Shown piece by piece: positions 30,421 through 40,401 of a DNA stretch of 64,000 nt; positions within the stretch are counted from its first letter, which is position 1; every line of letters starts with the position of its first letter. This stretch comes from Leishmania mexicana MHOM/GT/2001/U1103. Its lineage: Eukaryota > Euglenozoa > Kinetoplastea > Trypanosomatida > Trypanosomatidae. The notes below the pieces were generated by a model, which was not told where the DNA came from, did not search any database, and saw only the letters and a list, made by a program, of their open reading frames with translations. The DNA lies in assembly GCF_000234665.1 (NCBI RefSeq), contig NC_018316.1, positions 434,001-498,000 on the forward strand, in the 5' to 3' direction. The position numbers and the translations under genes were made by a program.

Positions 30421-33081
30421 ATGCAGCCAGGCAGCAATGCATCGCCGTACTCACAACGCAGTGCGTTTAGTCGCATGATGGCCGCGAGGCGCGCCAGCAG
30501 CATGGATCCCTGCGCAGTTGGAGGCCCCGACCCCGTAGCTCACTACAGTTCTTGCCCTCCGCTGCCTGTCATTCGGCAGCCGGAGGATACAGCTCTCTCT
30601 GCCTGCGATACTTGCCCAGCCCCCCGCGCCGGCTTAAGGCAGCACGGGTCTGGCGTAGCGGTGCTCAGGGCCTCGCGTCAAGAGTCGCCGCCGGCGCCGC
30701 ACGTCATCACGGATAAGACTCCACGCGCAGAGCTGCTCGTCGTCATCATGCAGCTGCAAGCGGACCTCACGCAGCGCACGGATAGCGTGAACGCTATTCA
30801 GCGAAACTTTGAGCGACTGAGCGCGATGCATCATGCTGAGCAGCTCGAGCTGCGGCGCTTGCGTTTGTTGGAGAAGAGGCGACCGGAAGCCGAGATCGAC
30901 GGCCACAAAGCTGCGACACGGCAACTGGAGAGCGTTTTGGCGGAGATGCGACACAAAGCGCTGAGGCAGCAGACCACATTCGCCAAGATGGAGGAGGAGC
31001 TGCAGGCGGCAAACCGCTCGTGTGCGCTTCAGAAAGGCATAGCGCGACTGATCGCGTCGCACGCGGATGGACTTCGAGATGTCCTGCAGGCGGAGGCGGT
31101 GGAGCACTCTCAGCTTTACAGGTCTGCTGTCGGTGAGCGTGCCGGCATCAGCTCTCGGTATGAGGCGACGCAGCAGCAGGTTTTATGCAAGGATGTCGCG
31201 CAGCTAGTGGCCCATCACCAGGCGCAGATTGTGTCCAAATTGATGCGAGGTGGCGCTGCCGAGAGCTGCTGGCTCCTGAAGAGGTCAGAGCAGGTGTCCA
31301 CTGCCACCCTACTGGAACTGGTGCATCAGGGGCTTCGTGAGACGGCCGAGGCGGTGCACCAGTATATCGCCGCCACACACGCGACTGACCAAGAACGCGT
31401 GCTCGCCGAGGCCGAAGACCAACGTGACCGCGAGGAGCTGCGGCGTGCGCTGGGAGAAACGCTGCGCCTTCGACTGCGTGCGACGGAGGAGGCTGAGACG
31501 ACGGGCCGAAGGGTGCTTCTCTTTGGCGCACGTGAGGCATTCGCTACTGCTCAGCAGGCCTTTGAGGAGGCATGCTTGCTGAAGGCGAACGCGGAGGCAG
31601 CGGCAGCGGCTACTCGCTCATCGTGGGAAGTGACAACCGCTTTGCTCACGCGTCGCGTTTCGGACTGGCGCGACGCTGCGGATGTGCGACTCGTTGACTT
31701 TCACAACACCATTGAGGCCTCCATGACCGAGACGGCAAGGGTGCGTGACGCACAGAGGCAGCAGACTGCACAGCAGCTCCTGCTGGCCGAACGGAAACGG
31801 CTAGAGAACTTGCATGCATCTCAGATGCAGGCCATGCAGGCGGACTGGAGACTGCAGAGAGATGCTGTGCAGCAGACGCATGCAATGCAGCTGGGGCAGG
31901 TGCGAAGCGACCTCGTGGCTCAGGTACAAGTCGCCGAGGACCGTCGCGTGGTGGCGGAGAGGCGGACTGGCGCCCTTGACGCCGCTCTCATTCAAATACA
32001 ACGGGACCACGCTGCGTCAGTGCAGGCCGTCGAGGCGCATTGGCGGTCTGCCCTCTCGGACGCAGTGAGCCAGTGCGAGCGGCGTTGGAGGACGATGTTC
32101 GAGGCCTCTCAAGAGCGGCAGAAAGCCTCTAGTGGGGCGGTGTTGCAACTTCTGGTTGATGTGCTGCGCACCCGTGGCCACTGCGTGTATGAGGAGCAGG
32201 CAGAACGCGCGGCGTTGTGCAGCCGTCACTGGAGGAAACAGACGCAGCACCTCCGAGACGAACAGGCTGACGTGGTGCAGCATGGTGTGGCGACCGCGCT
32301 CGTGTTTGAGCGTGTGCGGTGTCATGCGGAGGACGAGGCTACGAGTCGTGCTGTGCTGCACGCATGCGAGGCTGCCGACTGGGCGGCACTCGTGAAGAAA
32401 GAGGTAACACACAACGCGCAGGTTCATCATACCGTATTCATGGCTGCTGCAGCTGCCCGACTGGAAGGCCTACGCGCAGAGACAGCTGAGCGAGAGGTTA
32501 GGTGGCAGCAGCGTCTTGATGCACTGGAGGCAGACCTTCGACAAGCACAGCAAGAGCGCTTAGCAGCGGCGAACCGCGCTTCTGATGCTGTTGTTGCAGC
32601 GCAGGAGGCACACACCGCACTCCAGGCCACTCAGCGAGATTTCGCCGCATACAGGTGTGGTGTCGGCGCTGCGGCGCAGCGCATCGAGGTGGCTGAGAGT
32701 GCGACGGAGAGCGCGTGTTGTTGTTCTCTATGCCTGGAGCTGTATCGCAGGCCCGTTGCCTGCGTGCCGTGCGGGCATGTTTACTGCGCAAACTGCCTCC
32801 TGCGGCACACACGGAACAGGTCGCTGTCGAGTGTTACTTCGTCATTTGTTTCTGCTGCGGGCGCCTCAACCGGCGAGAATGATGCGGTGGGGGCGGGGGC
32901 TGAGCTGGAGGCGACCCACTGGCTCCGTCGCAAGTCTGCGCCACACGCCTCCCTCTTCTGTCCCGAATGCGCGTCTACGACAGTGTCGACCGTGGTGGAG
33001 CTGCCGATTCTTGGTGAGCTCACGGCGAAATACGACTATAAAAAACGAAGCCTTGCGGTGCTCCTGGCGGAGCTGCGGTGA
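30421..33081 (+). CDS. Coiled-coil protein with C-terminal RING finger, putative E3 ubiquitin ligase
   Basis: The 886-residue protein has a roughly 90-residue disordered N-terminus, then about 650 residues rich in Glu, Gln, Arg, Ala and Leu that read as long helices and coiled coil (for example RRLRLLEKRRPEAEIDGHKA). The C-terminus holds a C3HC4-type RING: CSLC (from about 768), then CGHVYCANC, and a final CPEC pair. About 60 residues of Ser/Gly/Ala-rich insertion separate the first six zinc ligands from the last pair, longer than in typical RING domains. RING proteins usually recruit E2 enzymes for ubiquitin transfer; the coiled coil would dimerise or place it on a structure. Substrates cannot be inferred. 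Start chosen from the acceptor-like AG at 30384-30385. Confidence 0.8.
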   Translation: MQPGSNASPYSQRSAFSRMMAARRASSMDPCAVGGPDPVAHYSSCPPLPVIRQPEDTALSACDTCPAPRAGLRQHGSGVAVLRASRQESPPAPHVITDKTPRAELLVVIMQLQADLTQRTDSVNAIQRNFERLSAMHHAEQLELRRLRLLEKRRPEAEIDGHKAATRQLESVLAEMRHKALRQQTTFAKMEEELQAANRSCALQKGIARLIASHADGLRDVLQAEAVEHSQLYRSAVGERAGISSRYEATQQQVLCKDVAQLVAHHQAQIVSKLMRGGAAESCWLLKRSEQVSTATLLELVHQGLRETAEAVHQYIAATHATDQERVLAEAEDQRDREELRRALGETLRLRLRATEEAETTGRRVLLFGAREAFATAQQAFEEACLLKANAEAAAAATRSSWEVTTALLTRRVSDWRDAADVRLVDFHNTIEASMTETARVRDAQRQQTAQQLLLAERKRLENLHASQMQAMQADWRLQRDAVQQTHAMQLGQVRSDLVAQVQVAEDRRVVAERRTGALDAALIQIQRDHAASVQAVEAHWRSALSDAVSQCERRWRTMFEASQERQKASSGAVLQLLVDVLRTRGHCVYEEQAERAALCSRHWRKQTQHLRDEQADVVQHGVATALVFERVRCHAEDEATSRAVLHACEAADWAALVKKEVTHNAQVHHTVFMAAAAARLEGLRAETAEREVRWQQRLDALEADLRQAQQERLAAANRASDAVVAAQEAHTALQATQRDFAAYRCGVGAAAQRIEVAESATESACCCSLCLELYRRPVACVPCGHVYCANCLLRHTRNRSLSSVTSSFVSAAGASTGENDAVGAGAELEATHWLRRKSAPHASLFCPECASTTVSTVVELPILGELTAKYDYKKRSLAVLLAELR

Positions 33082-35080
33082 CAACCTTTGTGCTTGGAAA
33101 AGGCATAGACGAACAGCGGATGAGGGGAGGAGGGCGTTGCGCGCATGTGCGCGAGATGTTCCAAACAGTGGTGAGACGCGTATGCGGAGGTATTCGTCTC
33201 CCGGTCGCGGTGCGTGACGTCGAGTTGGTTGCTGTGGTTGTGGTCTGCGGGGATATTGTGTATATAGCACCTGCTCAACCTGTGCTCTACCGGAAAGGCG
33301 AATGGCGGTGGAGGACAAGAGAGGCAAGACGGAAAAAAAAGGAAGAGGCGCGAGGCGGCACTTTGGCAGACTGGCGCACGGCTCCCATTCTACCGATACC
33401 CGTCTGGCTGCTGCTGCTGCTGCTGCTCAAGCGCGCCACTGCAGACGCGGATTACTGTGGCCTGCCAGTGAAGGAAATCAGAAGCAGGAGAAAGTGCGCA
33501 GTGCGTGTGCTGGGACAGTCGCACCCACATGCCGGCTGAGCTCCACACGAACAGTAATGCGAGACGCATGTATTGCTCACCTCATGTCTGATGCCATCGG
33601 CCACGTTATCTTTTTCGTTATTTCTGGGCATACGCGCGCACGTGCACGCCTGCTTGCAACCCAGCAAGCTAGTGGTGGCTGCTTCTGCCATTCTTTCACC
33701 CTCTTCTAACCCTTCACCAGGACTTGCATGCAAGTGCCCTGAGTATCTGCTGAACTCCGATCTCCGGCTCTCCGCAGCTCCTCACAAAAGCATTTTGGCT
33801 GCACTGTTGCTTCTGCGCTTTTTCGGCTTCTGCTTCTCTGCGTCCCGCTCTCTGGTCTCCATCGGTTCCCGTCTTCTCTCTGTTCCGACCTCTGCCGTCA
33901 CAATCCCCCCCCTCCTCCTGCTAGTAGTCACGCCCACGAAGACGTACTCGGAGGCAAGCAAAAGCCAAAAGGAGCGATACAGAGGTCCATCCCGACATCC
34001 AGCCCTGGACACCGCACAGGCGCGCCTGTTTTCCATGGCCCAGAGTGCCATGCACGCGTTCGGTTGATTTGTTCGTTCGGCTCTTCGCTTCCGCTTCAGA
34101 CTTCCAAGGACGACAGCTCACATCACGTCAGCGGTGTGGAGGCCACAGCGCACCGCCACTTCATGCCGCCTCCCGCGCTCTCTCGCGCTCTCTCGCCTCC
34201 TTTTTATGTCGCTGCTCTCACGCTCGGCCCGCTCTCTTGCTTTCGGTCTTTCGAGAGTTTATTCGTCCTAGTCGGTGCGGGTCGCTCCTGCCCCCCACCT
34301 ACGCCGTTCTTCTCTGGACCTTTGCACGGCGGCGGAGTCTCTTGCCGTGCGAGAGGGCACACGTGTGCACCGGCTGTGAGCCTTCTCCATTTGTTGTTTC
34401 GTTTTGTTTTCTTTGCCAGCTCGTTCTACCGTTCTTGACGTGCGCTGACGAACATCTGCCAGCTGTGCCTCTCGCTGTGTGACGACGCGCCACATTGGTC
34501 TCTCGTTTCTCAGCAGATTGTCGCTGGCACGGCTTCCTGATTCTAGCTTCTTCTCCCTTGTACACTCACGTGCCGTAGCCAAACCCTCGCACGCCTCATC
34601 TTCCTCACAACGTCATCGTTCTGTTTCGTTGTTTATTATTCCCCTTGCGACCGTCCCTGCTGCCTGGATGCGACTTGCAGCGGGGTGCAGTGTGCGCGTC
34701 CTACCGGCTTACCTTCCGTGTCTTCCTTCGTGCCGCATCGCAGCGAGGCACATGCACACGCGTTGCTTGGCGCCCATCTTGTTTAATTTGCGCTGTGAAA
34801 GCTATGTGCCTGCCTTTGTAGCCTTCGCTTACTCGTCCGCTATCATCGGTGCTGAATGCCGTCTTGAGGTGTCTTTCCTCTAACGGCTTTCTTCCTGACT
34901 TCCGCCTCTGCTCTGTCCTTCTGAGGCGTTGAGGGCGCATGTGGTGTTCGGGCAGCACAGAAGGGCTCGAAGGGATCGTCGGACAACACGCCTCCGCTGA
35001 CGGGTGAGGGGGGGCAGCGCTGCGTTCTCTCAGACAGACTCCGTCATACATCGTTCATCGCTCTTGTGGCAGAGTCGCTG
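33082..35080. other. Intergenic region with (CTG)n run
   Basis: A 2 kb spacer with no supported gene. It contains a (CTG)n run at about 33408-33426 and long C/T-rich stretches from 33700 onward that suit 5' UTR and trans-splicing signals. Confidence 0.65.
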
Positions 35081-38000
35081 ATGGTGGGCATGCCGTCCTC
35101 TATCTCTCTGCCCCCTGTGCCGGAGGCGGTGCTCGAGGGGCTCCAGTCGCCGGAGTTCAGAATGCCGTCTCTGGTACTGCCGCAGCACTACGCGCTCGAG
35201 TTTCAGCCGGACGCGCAGCACCACAGCTTCGCTGGCTCGGTGTACATAACGATGCGCGTACTAGAGGCGCCCTCAGTGCCTATTCGCCATCTTGTCCTTC
35301 ACGCGCTCTACCTTCGCCTTGAGGCATCATCAATACGTGTCTTTGTTCCCGCCGACCCCTCTAGCGCCTTCGAAGCCGCCGCCCTACAGACTCACCCGAG
35401 TCACCACCTTGGCGACGAGGCCTCGCGGCAACGGCCGTTCAGTATAGAGAACGGAAGCTATGTTGCGTGCCAAGGGCTGCACAAGATCGACATCAGTGAG
35501 ACCGTTCTGCTCGCCTTCGCTGCACATTTGCCGAGCGAGGTCGGCGACACCTTCGTGCTCATTATCGACCGTTTCGATGGCGTCATCGCGACGCCGCCGG
35601 AGATGGAAGGGCTCTTTCATTCTAACTCCACGGATGCCTCCGTGCTGAGCACGCACCTCGAGCCGACTGGAGCGCGCCGGCTCTACCCCTGCTTTGATGA
35701 ACCAGCGATTCAAGCCACCTTCCAGCTGTCTGTCATCGCCACCGTCGCGCAAACGGTGCTGTCGAACACGGAAGTTGAGGCGGACATAGCAGTGGCGGCA
35801 CTCCCATACACCGCGCAGAAGCGGCAGGGTACGAGTGAGGACGCCAGCAACCGCCGGAGTGAGGCGCAGGAGTCGTCGTCGTGCGCCTCCCCATCATTGC
35901 CCCAGTCAGCGCCATCGTGGCATTGTGTGCGTTTTGAGCCAACACCGCTACTGCACACGTGCATTGTCGGGTTTCACGTCGGCCGCTTCACCTTTCTGGA
36001 GCAGTACTCGCGAAGCTCAGGTGTGCTGTGTCGTGTGGTGCTCCCGCACACAGAGGCGAGCAGTAGTGGCTGCTTCGCGCTCGACTTGGCCACCAAAGCC
36101 GTCGATTTTTTCGCGGATTTCTTCCATGTGCCACTGCCGCTAAAGAAGCTCGATGTGGTTGGCGTGGAGACGTTTTGCGTGCTTGGCATGGAGAACTGGG
36201 GCATGGTCAACCTGCTGCAGGACTACCTTATCGTAACGGAGACGACTCCGCTGGAGCGCCGGCAGCGCGTGACACGGCTCATCGGCCACGAGATCTGCCA
36301 CCAGTGGTTTGGCGACTGGGTCTCCATTGAGTGGTGGAACGGTCTGTGGCTGAAAGAAGGCATGTGCCGCTACCTTGAGTACTTCTTCGTCAACGCCGTC
36401 TTCCCTGGGTGGGGGCTGTGGAACGAGTTCCTGTGCAACATAATGAATGGCGCGCTGCTCGCCGACGCGGACCCGCGCGAGACGCATCCGGTCGATTGCT
36501 GCAACTCGTCTCCACGGCGTATCTACGACTCATTCGACGCGATTAGCTACGGCAAGGGAGCGTGCGTGCTGCGCATGCTCTTCAGCATCATCGGTGTGGA
36601 GTGGCTGAAGCGCGCAACGCATCTGCTGATGGTGCGGTTCGCCGGCCGCGCGATCAACGCCAAAGACCTCGTTGAGTGTATCGTTGACACGAACAAGGAA
36701 TGCTGCAGTGGCGAGGCACAGTTGCAGCACGTCAAGGCGCTTCACGCTTGTCTGCGCATGGTGGAGACGGTGAGCCACCCGTACCTCTACATCTGCCAGA
36801 GGCCAGGCGAGTCTTATACGATCACGCAGTACGTGCCTCCGAGCAAGCGGCACGGCCTCCTCGTCGCGTACCTCCAGCAGCAGCGCCGCAAGTCCGACGC
36901 CCCGGTGATCGACCTCTTCTCCGCCCCGGTCGGTGCGTCGTTCGAGTGGACGCCAGAGTCGACGCTCAGTCGCGTCACTGCATCCTTCTCGATCCCGCTG
37001 CGCACCGTGGAGTGGACGCCGAGCGGCTGCGCCAATGCCAGTCTCATCTTTCTCGAAGAGGCAGAGCACCAGTTTGCCTGTCCAACATCTGCGTCGACGC
37101 TGAAGACAAGGAGAGACACTCCTCTCACGCCACTGGGAGCCGCACCTGGCCACGCCGGCGCTGAAACGGGAGCGGTGCAGGGATCGGCGGTCTCCCCCAC
37201 TCCTCAGCAGACGCCGTTGTCGTCGCCCCCCTTTGGGGCCCCAGGCTGCACGCGGTACTTCAACCAAGGTGGTGGCGGCTTTTTTCAGTGCGACTACGAC
37301 GCAGCGACGTGGCGCCGTCTCTTCGAGCTCGTCGCCTTCTTCTCGGAGGAGGACCGCGTTATCGTCACGATGCACTTCATCAACTTCTCCAAGGCGCAGC
37401 TCGGCCACCAACCCGGCGACACCGGCGATCGCTGCACACTCTTCTTTGAGTGGCTGCTGCGCCTTACCGGGACGCCTGGGGCCATGAACTCGTTCTTATG
37501 GGAGCTTGTCACCAACGCGCTCACCACGCTGGTGCAGCTTGTGCAGCACTGCTACTGCCATTCGATCGTGAAGGAGTTCGTGAGCACTCTCTACATGCCC
37601 CTGGAGCGGCGCCGTGTGCTGTCCTTCTTCGCCCAAGAGAAGACGATGTCTTTCCAGAGCTCGATCCACCTCTCCCGCCAGCTTGTGCTCCGCATCCTAC
37701 AACTGCTGTGTCTCTGCGACAATCCGGCGGTGCTGAAAGAGGCAGAGGAGACGGCGCAGTGGTCGCTGGGGGTGCTGCTGTCACCTGGCGACTCGCCCGC
37801 CCATACGTCGAGCAGCATCTCCAGCAGCACTTGTGTTGCCACCGGGAACGAGCTGGGCGCCGGCGGCGTCGCAAACCTGAGCATAGCGAGCGTGTCGGCC
37901 AGCCTAGGGCTCCCCTCTGGCTCAGGTGCAGGCGCAGGCTTCCCGCTCTCTACAACGATTCCTACTGCCGGCAACAGCGGCCCTCTGCAGTCAGCGACGT

Positions 38001-39229
38001 CGATTTCCGTCGCGGGGGCGCTGCCACCTCGCGGTAAGCCGGCGGCACCGGCGGCGCTGATGAGCAGCGGGGCGAACTGGTACTCGCGCGGCTCCGTCCA
38101 GCTTCCATTGTCGCCAGAGAGGCTGCTGAGTGTGTCCAACACATCGATTTCGGGGCACGTTGCCTCCCCGGTCACGCGCTCCGTGGCACCGCTCTCGTCT
38201 ACCCCAGCGACCCAGCGCAGCAGTAGCAGCGATATGTTCGCTGCCTCCTACTGCAACCCCGCGGGTGGCGTGGCCGAGCGATCTAGCGAGAAGAGCACGA
38301 GCTTGCACAGCTACCCGGACCACCGCACCAGCGACTTCAACATCGAGGACCCAAGCCACATCCAAGCCGGTTCAATCGCGCTGTCGCACCTCATCACGCA
38401 GGGTCGGCTTGACTACTGGGTGGCGGCCGCAGCTGTCGCGGTGGAGCTACTGCGGCTGGACCGTGACGAGCTGCGCCATGTGAGCGGGATGCCGGTCCCA
38501 GTGCCACGAATGGCGAATGTGAGTCAGGAGCAGCGGCGCAACGTCCTGCGGCTTGTCCTTCCCCCGGTGTTCGCGCTCAACCAGGAGTCGGCCTTCCCGT
38601 TCATGACAAGGATTTTCCATGCCGCGCCGTTTCTGGAGTCGTCCAGTGCGATGGGGCTCTACCGCAACTCGCGCTTCTTCTTATACCTACTGTCAAGCCG
38701 GCGGCTTATGACGGACCGGCGCACCTTACAGTTTCTTCTCCGCTACGGTGCTGAGGTGTGCGGGGACGGCTACATCATCGCTCAGCTGAAGCTGCTGGCG
38801 CAGGGTGGCCCGTCGGCGCACAGCGCTGCCTGCATTAGGAGTGTGGAGCAGTACAGGGGCGTCGAGTTCGCCGACAGCGCGCAACCGATGGATTCGTCCT
38901 CGTCCACAAAGTTGTCCGCAAACGCCTCCTCTCCGCTGTCCTCTTCGAGCAGTGTGGCTGTGTCGGAACGAAGCGCGCTGCGCGGGCAGTGCCCTGCGAT
39001 GGCGGCGGCGTTGGATTGCATGGAGTCCAACTGCGTCTGGATGGACTACTGCTGCAGCCACTACGACCAGTTCCTGCGTGCGCAGCTTCACCCTAGGGTG
39101 TTGCAGGCGGTGCGCAATGAGGGTAGTGCGCCGGTGTCGTTGCCCACACCGTTGGCGAAGGAGAGGTGCAGCCACCCCGAATCCTGCGGCGGCGTCAGCG
39201 TCGGACCTGACGGGCGCAGAAGGCAGTAG
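35081..39229 (+). CDS. M1-family zinc aminopeptidase, enlarged (1382 aa)
   Basis: The frame opens before this point, but 35081 is the first ATG. An N-terminal beta domain holds MPSLVLPQHYALEFQPD (about 28-45). The catalytic domain has LGMEN (368-372), zinc motif HEICH (403-407), the third zinc ligand Glu426 exactly 18 residues after HEICH, and Tyr490 (DAISYGKGA) as transition-state stabiliser, so it should be active. It removes N-terminal residues from peptides. The substrate-anchoring motif, usually GxMEN with Gly first, begins with Leu here. Typical M1 enzymes have 850-950 residues. The extra length is in a Ser-rich insertion (about 245-285), an insertion near 675-725, a long Ser/Gly/Ala-rich block (about 900-1090), and a Ser-rich tail, all splitting an ERAP1-like helical C-terminal domain. 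No signal peptide is seen; a cytosolic location is likely. Confidence 0.9.
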   Translation: MVGMPSSISLPPVPEAVLEGLQSPEFRMPSLVLPQHYALEFQPDAQHHSFAGSVYITMRVLEAPSVPIRHLVLHALYLRLEASSIRVFVPADPSSAFEAAALQTHPSHHLGDEASRQRPFSIENGSYVACQGLHKIDISETVLLAFAAHLPSEVGDTFVLIIDRFDGVIATPPEMEGLFHSNSTDASVLSTHLEPTGARRLYPCFDEPAIQATFQLSVIATVAQTVLSNTEVEADIAVAALPYTAQKRQGTSEDASNRRSEAQESSSCASPSLPQSAPSWHCVRFEPTPLLHTCIVGFHVGRFTFLEQYSRSSGVLCRVVLPHTEASSSGCFALDLATKAVDFFADFFHVPLPLKKLDVVGVETFCVLGMENWGMVNLLQDYLIVTETTPLERRQRVTRLIGHEICHQWFGDWVSIEWWNGLWLKEGMCRYLEYFFVNAVFPGWGLWNEFLCNIMNGALLADADPRETHPVDCCNSSPRRIYDSFDAISYGKGACVLRMLFSIIGVEWLKRATHLLMVRFAGRAINAKDLVECIVDTNKECCSGEAQLQHVKALHACLRMVETVSHPYLYICQRPGESYTITQYVPPSKRHGLLVAYLQQQRRKSDAPVIDLFSAPVGASFEWTPESTLSRVTASFSIPLRTVEWTPSGCANASLIFLEEAEHQFACPTSASTLKTRRDTPLTPLGAAPGHAGAETGAVQGSAVSPTPQQTPLSSPPFGAPGCTRYFNQGGGGFFQCDYDAATWRRLFELVAFFSEEDRVIVTMHFINFSKAQLGHQPGDTGDRCTLFFEWLLRLTGTPGAMNSFLWELVTNALTTLVQLVQHCYCHSIVKEFVSTLYMPLERRRVLSFFAQEKTMSFQSSIHLSRQLVLRILQLLCLCDNPAVLKEAEETAQWSLGVLLSPGDSPAHTSSSISSSTCVATGNELGAGGVANLSIASVSASLGLPSGSGAGAGFPLSTTIPTAGNSGPLQSATSISVAGALPPRGKPAAPAALMSSGANWYSRGSVQLPLSPERLLSVSNTSISGHVASPVTRSVAPLSSTPATQRSSSSDMFAASYCNPAGGVAERSSEKSTSLHSYPDHRTSDFNIEDPSHIQAGSIALSHLITQGRLDYWVAAAAVAVELLRLDRDELRHVSGMPVPVPRMANVSQEQRRNVLRLVLPPVFALNQESAFPFMTRIFHAAPFLESSSAMGLYRNSRFFLYLLSSRRLMTDRRTLQFLLRYGAEVCGDGYIIAQLKLLAQGGPSAHSAACIRSVEQYRGVEFADSAQPMDSSSSTKLSANASSPLSSSSSVAVSERSALRGQCPAMAAALDCMESNCVWMDYCCSHYDQFLRAQLHPRVLQAVRNEGSAPVSLPTPLAKERCSHPESCGGVSVGPDGRRRQ

Positions 39230-40401
39230 AAGGCGGCACAGACAGGCCGTAGAGCAACAACCCAAAAGCGGCTGACAGGGGTGCAGAGGGCGCTTACATA
39301 TCGAGTGCCTGCTTTTCGGTGTTGTGGGCGGAGGTGGCAGCAGCTTCTATTCCCGCAAGTGAGCTTATCCGCCTCGATGGTCGTGTACATCGAGACACAC
39401 AGTACGTGCGTGCGCGTGTGCGCACATCTCTCTCTGTCCTGTTCTCCCCTTCTCTGTGAATAGGGGGGTGCGCGTGCACACAGAGAGGGCACGGAAGTCA
39501 TGAGGCACTGTACAACAAGGCACATACCATTGACGAAGTTAAACCTCGCCAAGAAGCACCCCAGGAGGGAGGGCAGACACTGCCGCTTACCACTCCTCTC
39601 CCTCCCGGGGCATCGGTTCGGTGGGAAGGCGGGTGCGTGTGCATGCGCGAGCAGATGCCCATGCACGTGCAACAGTCCTTTGCGGGTGACATCGCCGCTC
39701 TGCCCTTCCCTCGCGTAGCTCGCCCTCTCTCCCAAGTTTCGAGGGACTAAGAAACGGCCGCCGTGGTGGAAGGCAAAGACAGAGAAGGTGAAAGAGATAG
39801 AGCGTCTTCTGGATCGCGCAGCGGCACCGAGGAAGAGCAGTGCGCTTCTCCCGACACCCCTCTCACCTGCGCTTCCCCCCACGAGGCAACCATAGGCGTC
39901 ACCGTCTGCTGCTCAAACTGCATCACTGTATTCCGTGCACGAGGGCCGCTGCTGGAACTGACACGCTACTCTGTCCTGCATCCTTCCCGTTTTTCTCGCC
40001 GTCTATCCTCTCCTGTGTGTGCGCGCACGCGTCTGGGCACCACACTCCTGACATGGCAAACGAACACACATCAACGCCTATCACATGTTGTCCAATTTAA
40101 CTCTCTGCCCGATGCTGTTCGGGATCACCGATCACGCAGCTGCTTGCGTGCTTTCACCTCATCATTCTTACCTGTCTTGCGTTGCCTTGTTTTTTTGGCC
40201 GTGGTGGCGCACTTGTGGTAGCGCACTCGTAGCAGCGCGGACCCGTGCTCGCCGTGTCGCGGTCGTGCTTGTGTTTTCTCGTACATAACAGCCTTGTTTT
40301 TCTCTTAGTGGAGCACGTGAGCTTCTCCCTCTGCCGCAGTTTTTGCCATCCCTTTCTTCCCCATCTCGTCTGCTTCACTCACCGTCTGCGCACCGTTTAC
40401 C
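39230..40401. other. Intergenic region
   Basis: A 1.2 kb spacer with no supported gene; pyrimidine-rich at the right end. Confidence 0.7.
40292..40339 (+). promoter_or_regulatory. Candidate SL trans-splice acceptors for zinc-finger/RRM-like gene
   Basis: T/C-rich tract followed by AG at 40307-40308, and a second C/T tract ending CCGCAG with AG at 40338-40339, 63 nt before the ATG at 40402. Confidence 0.45.
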
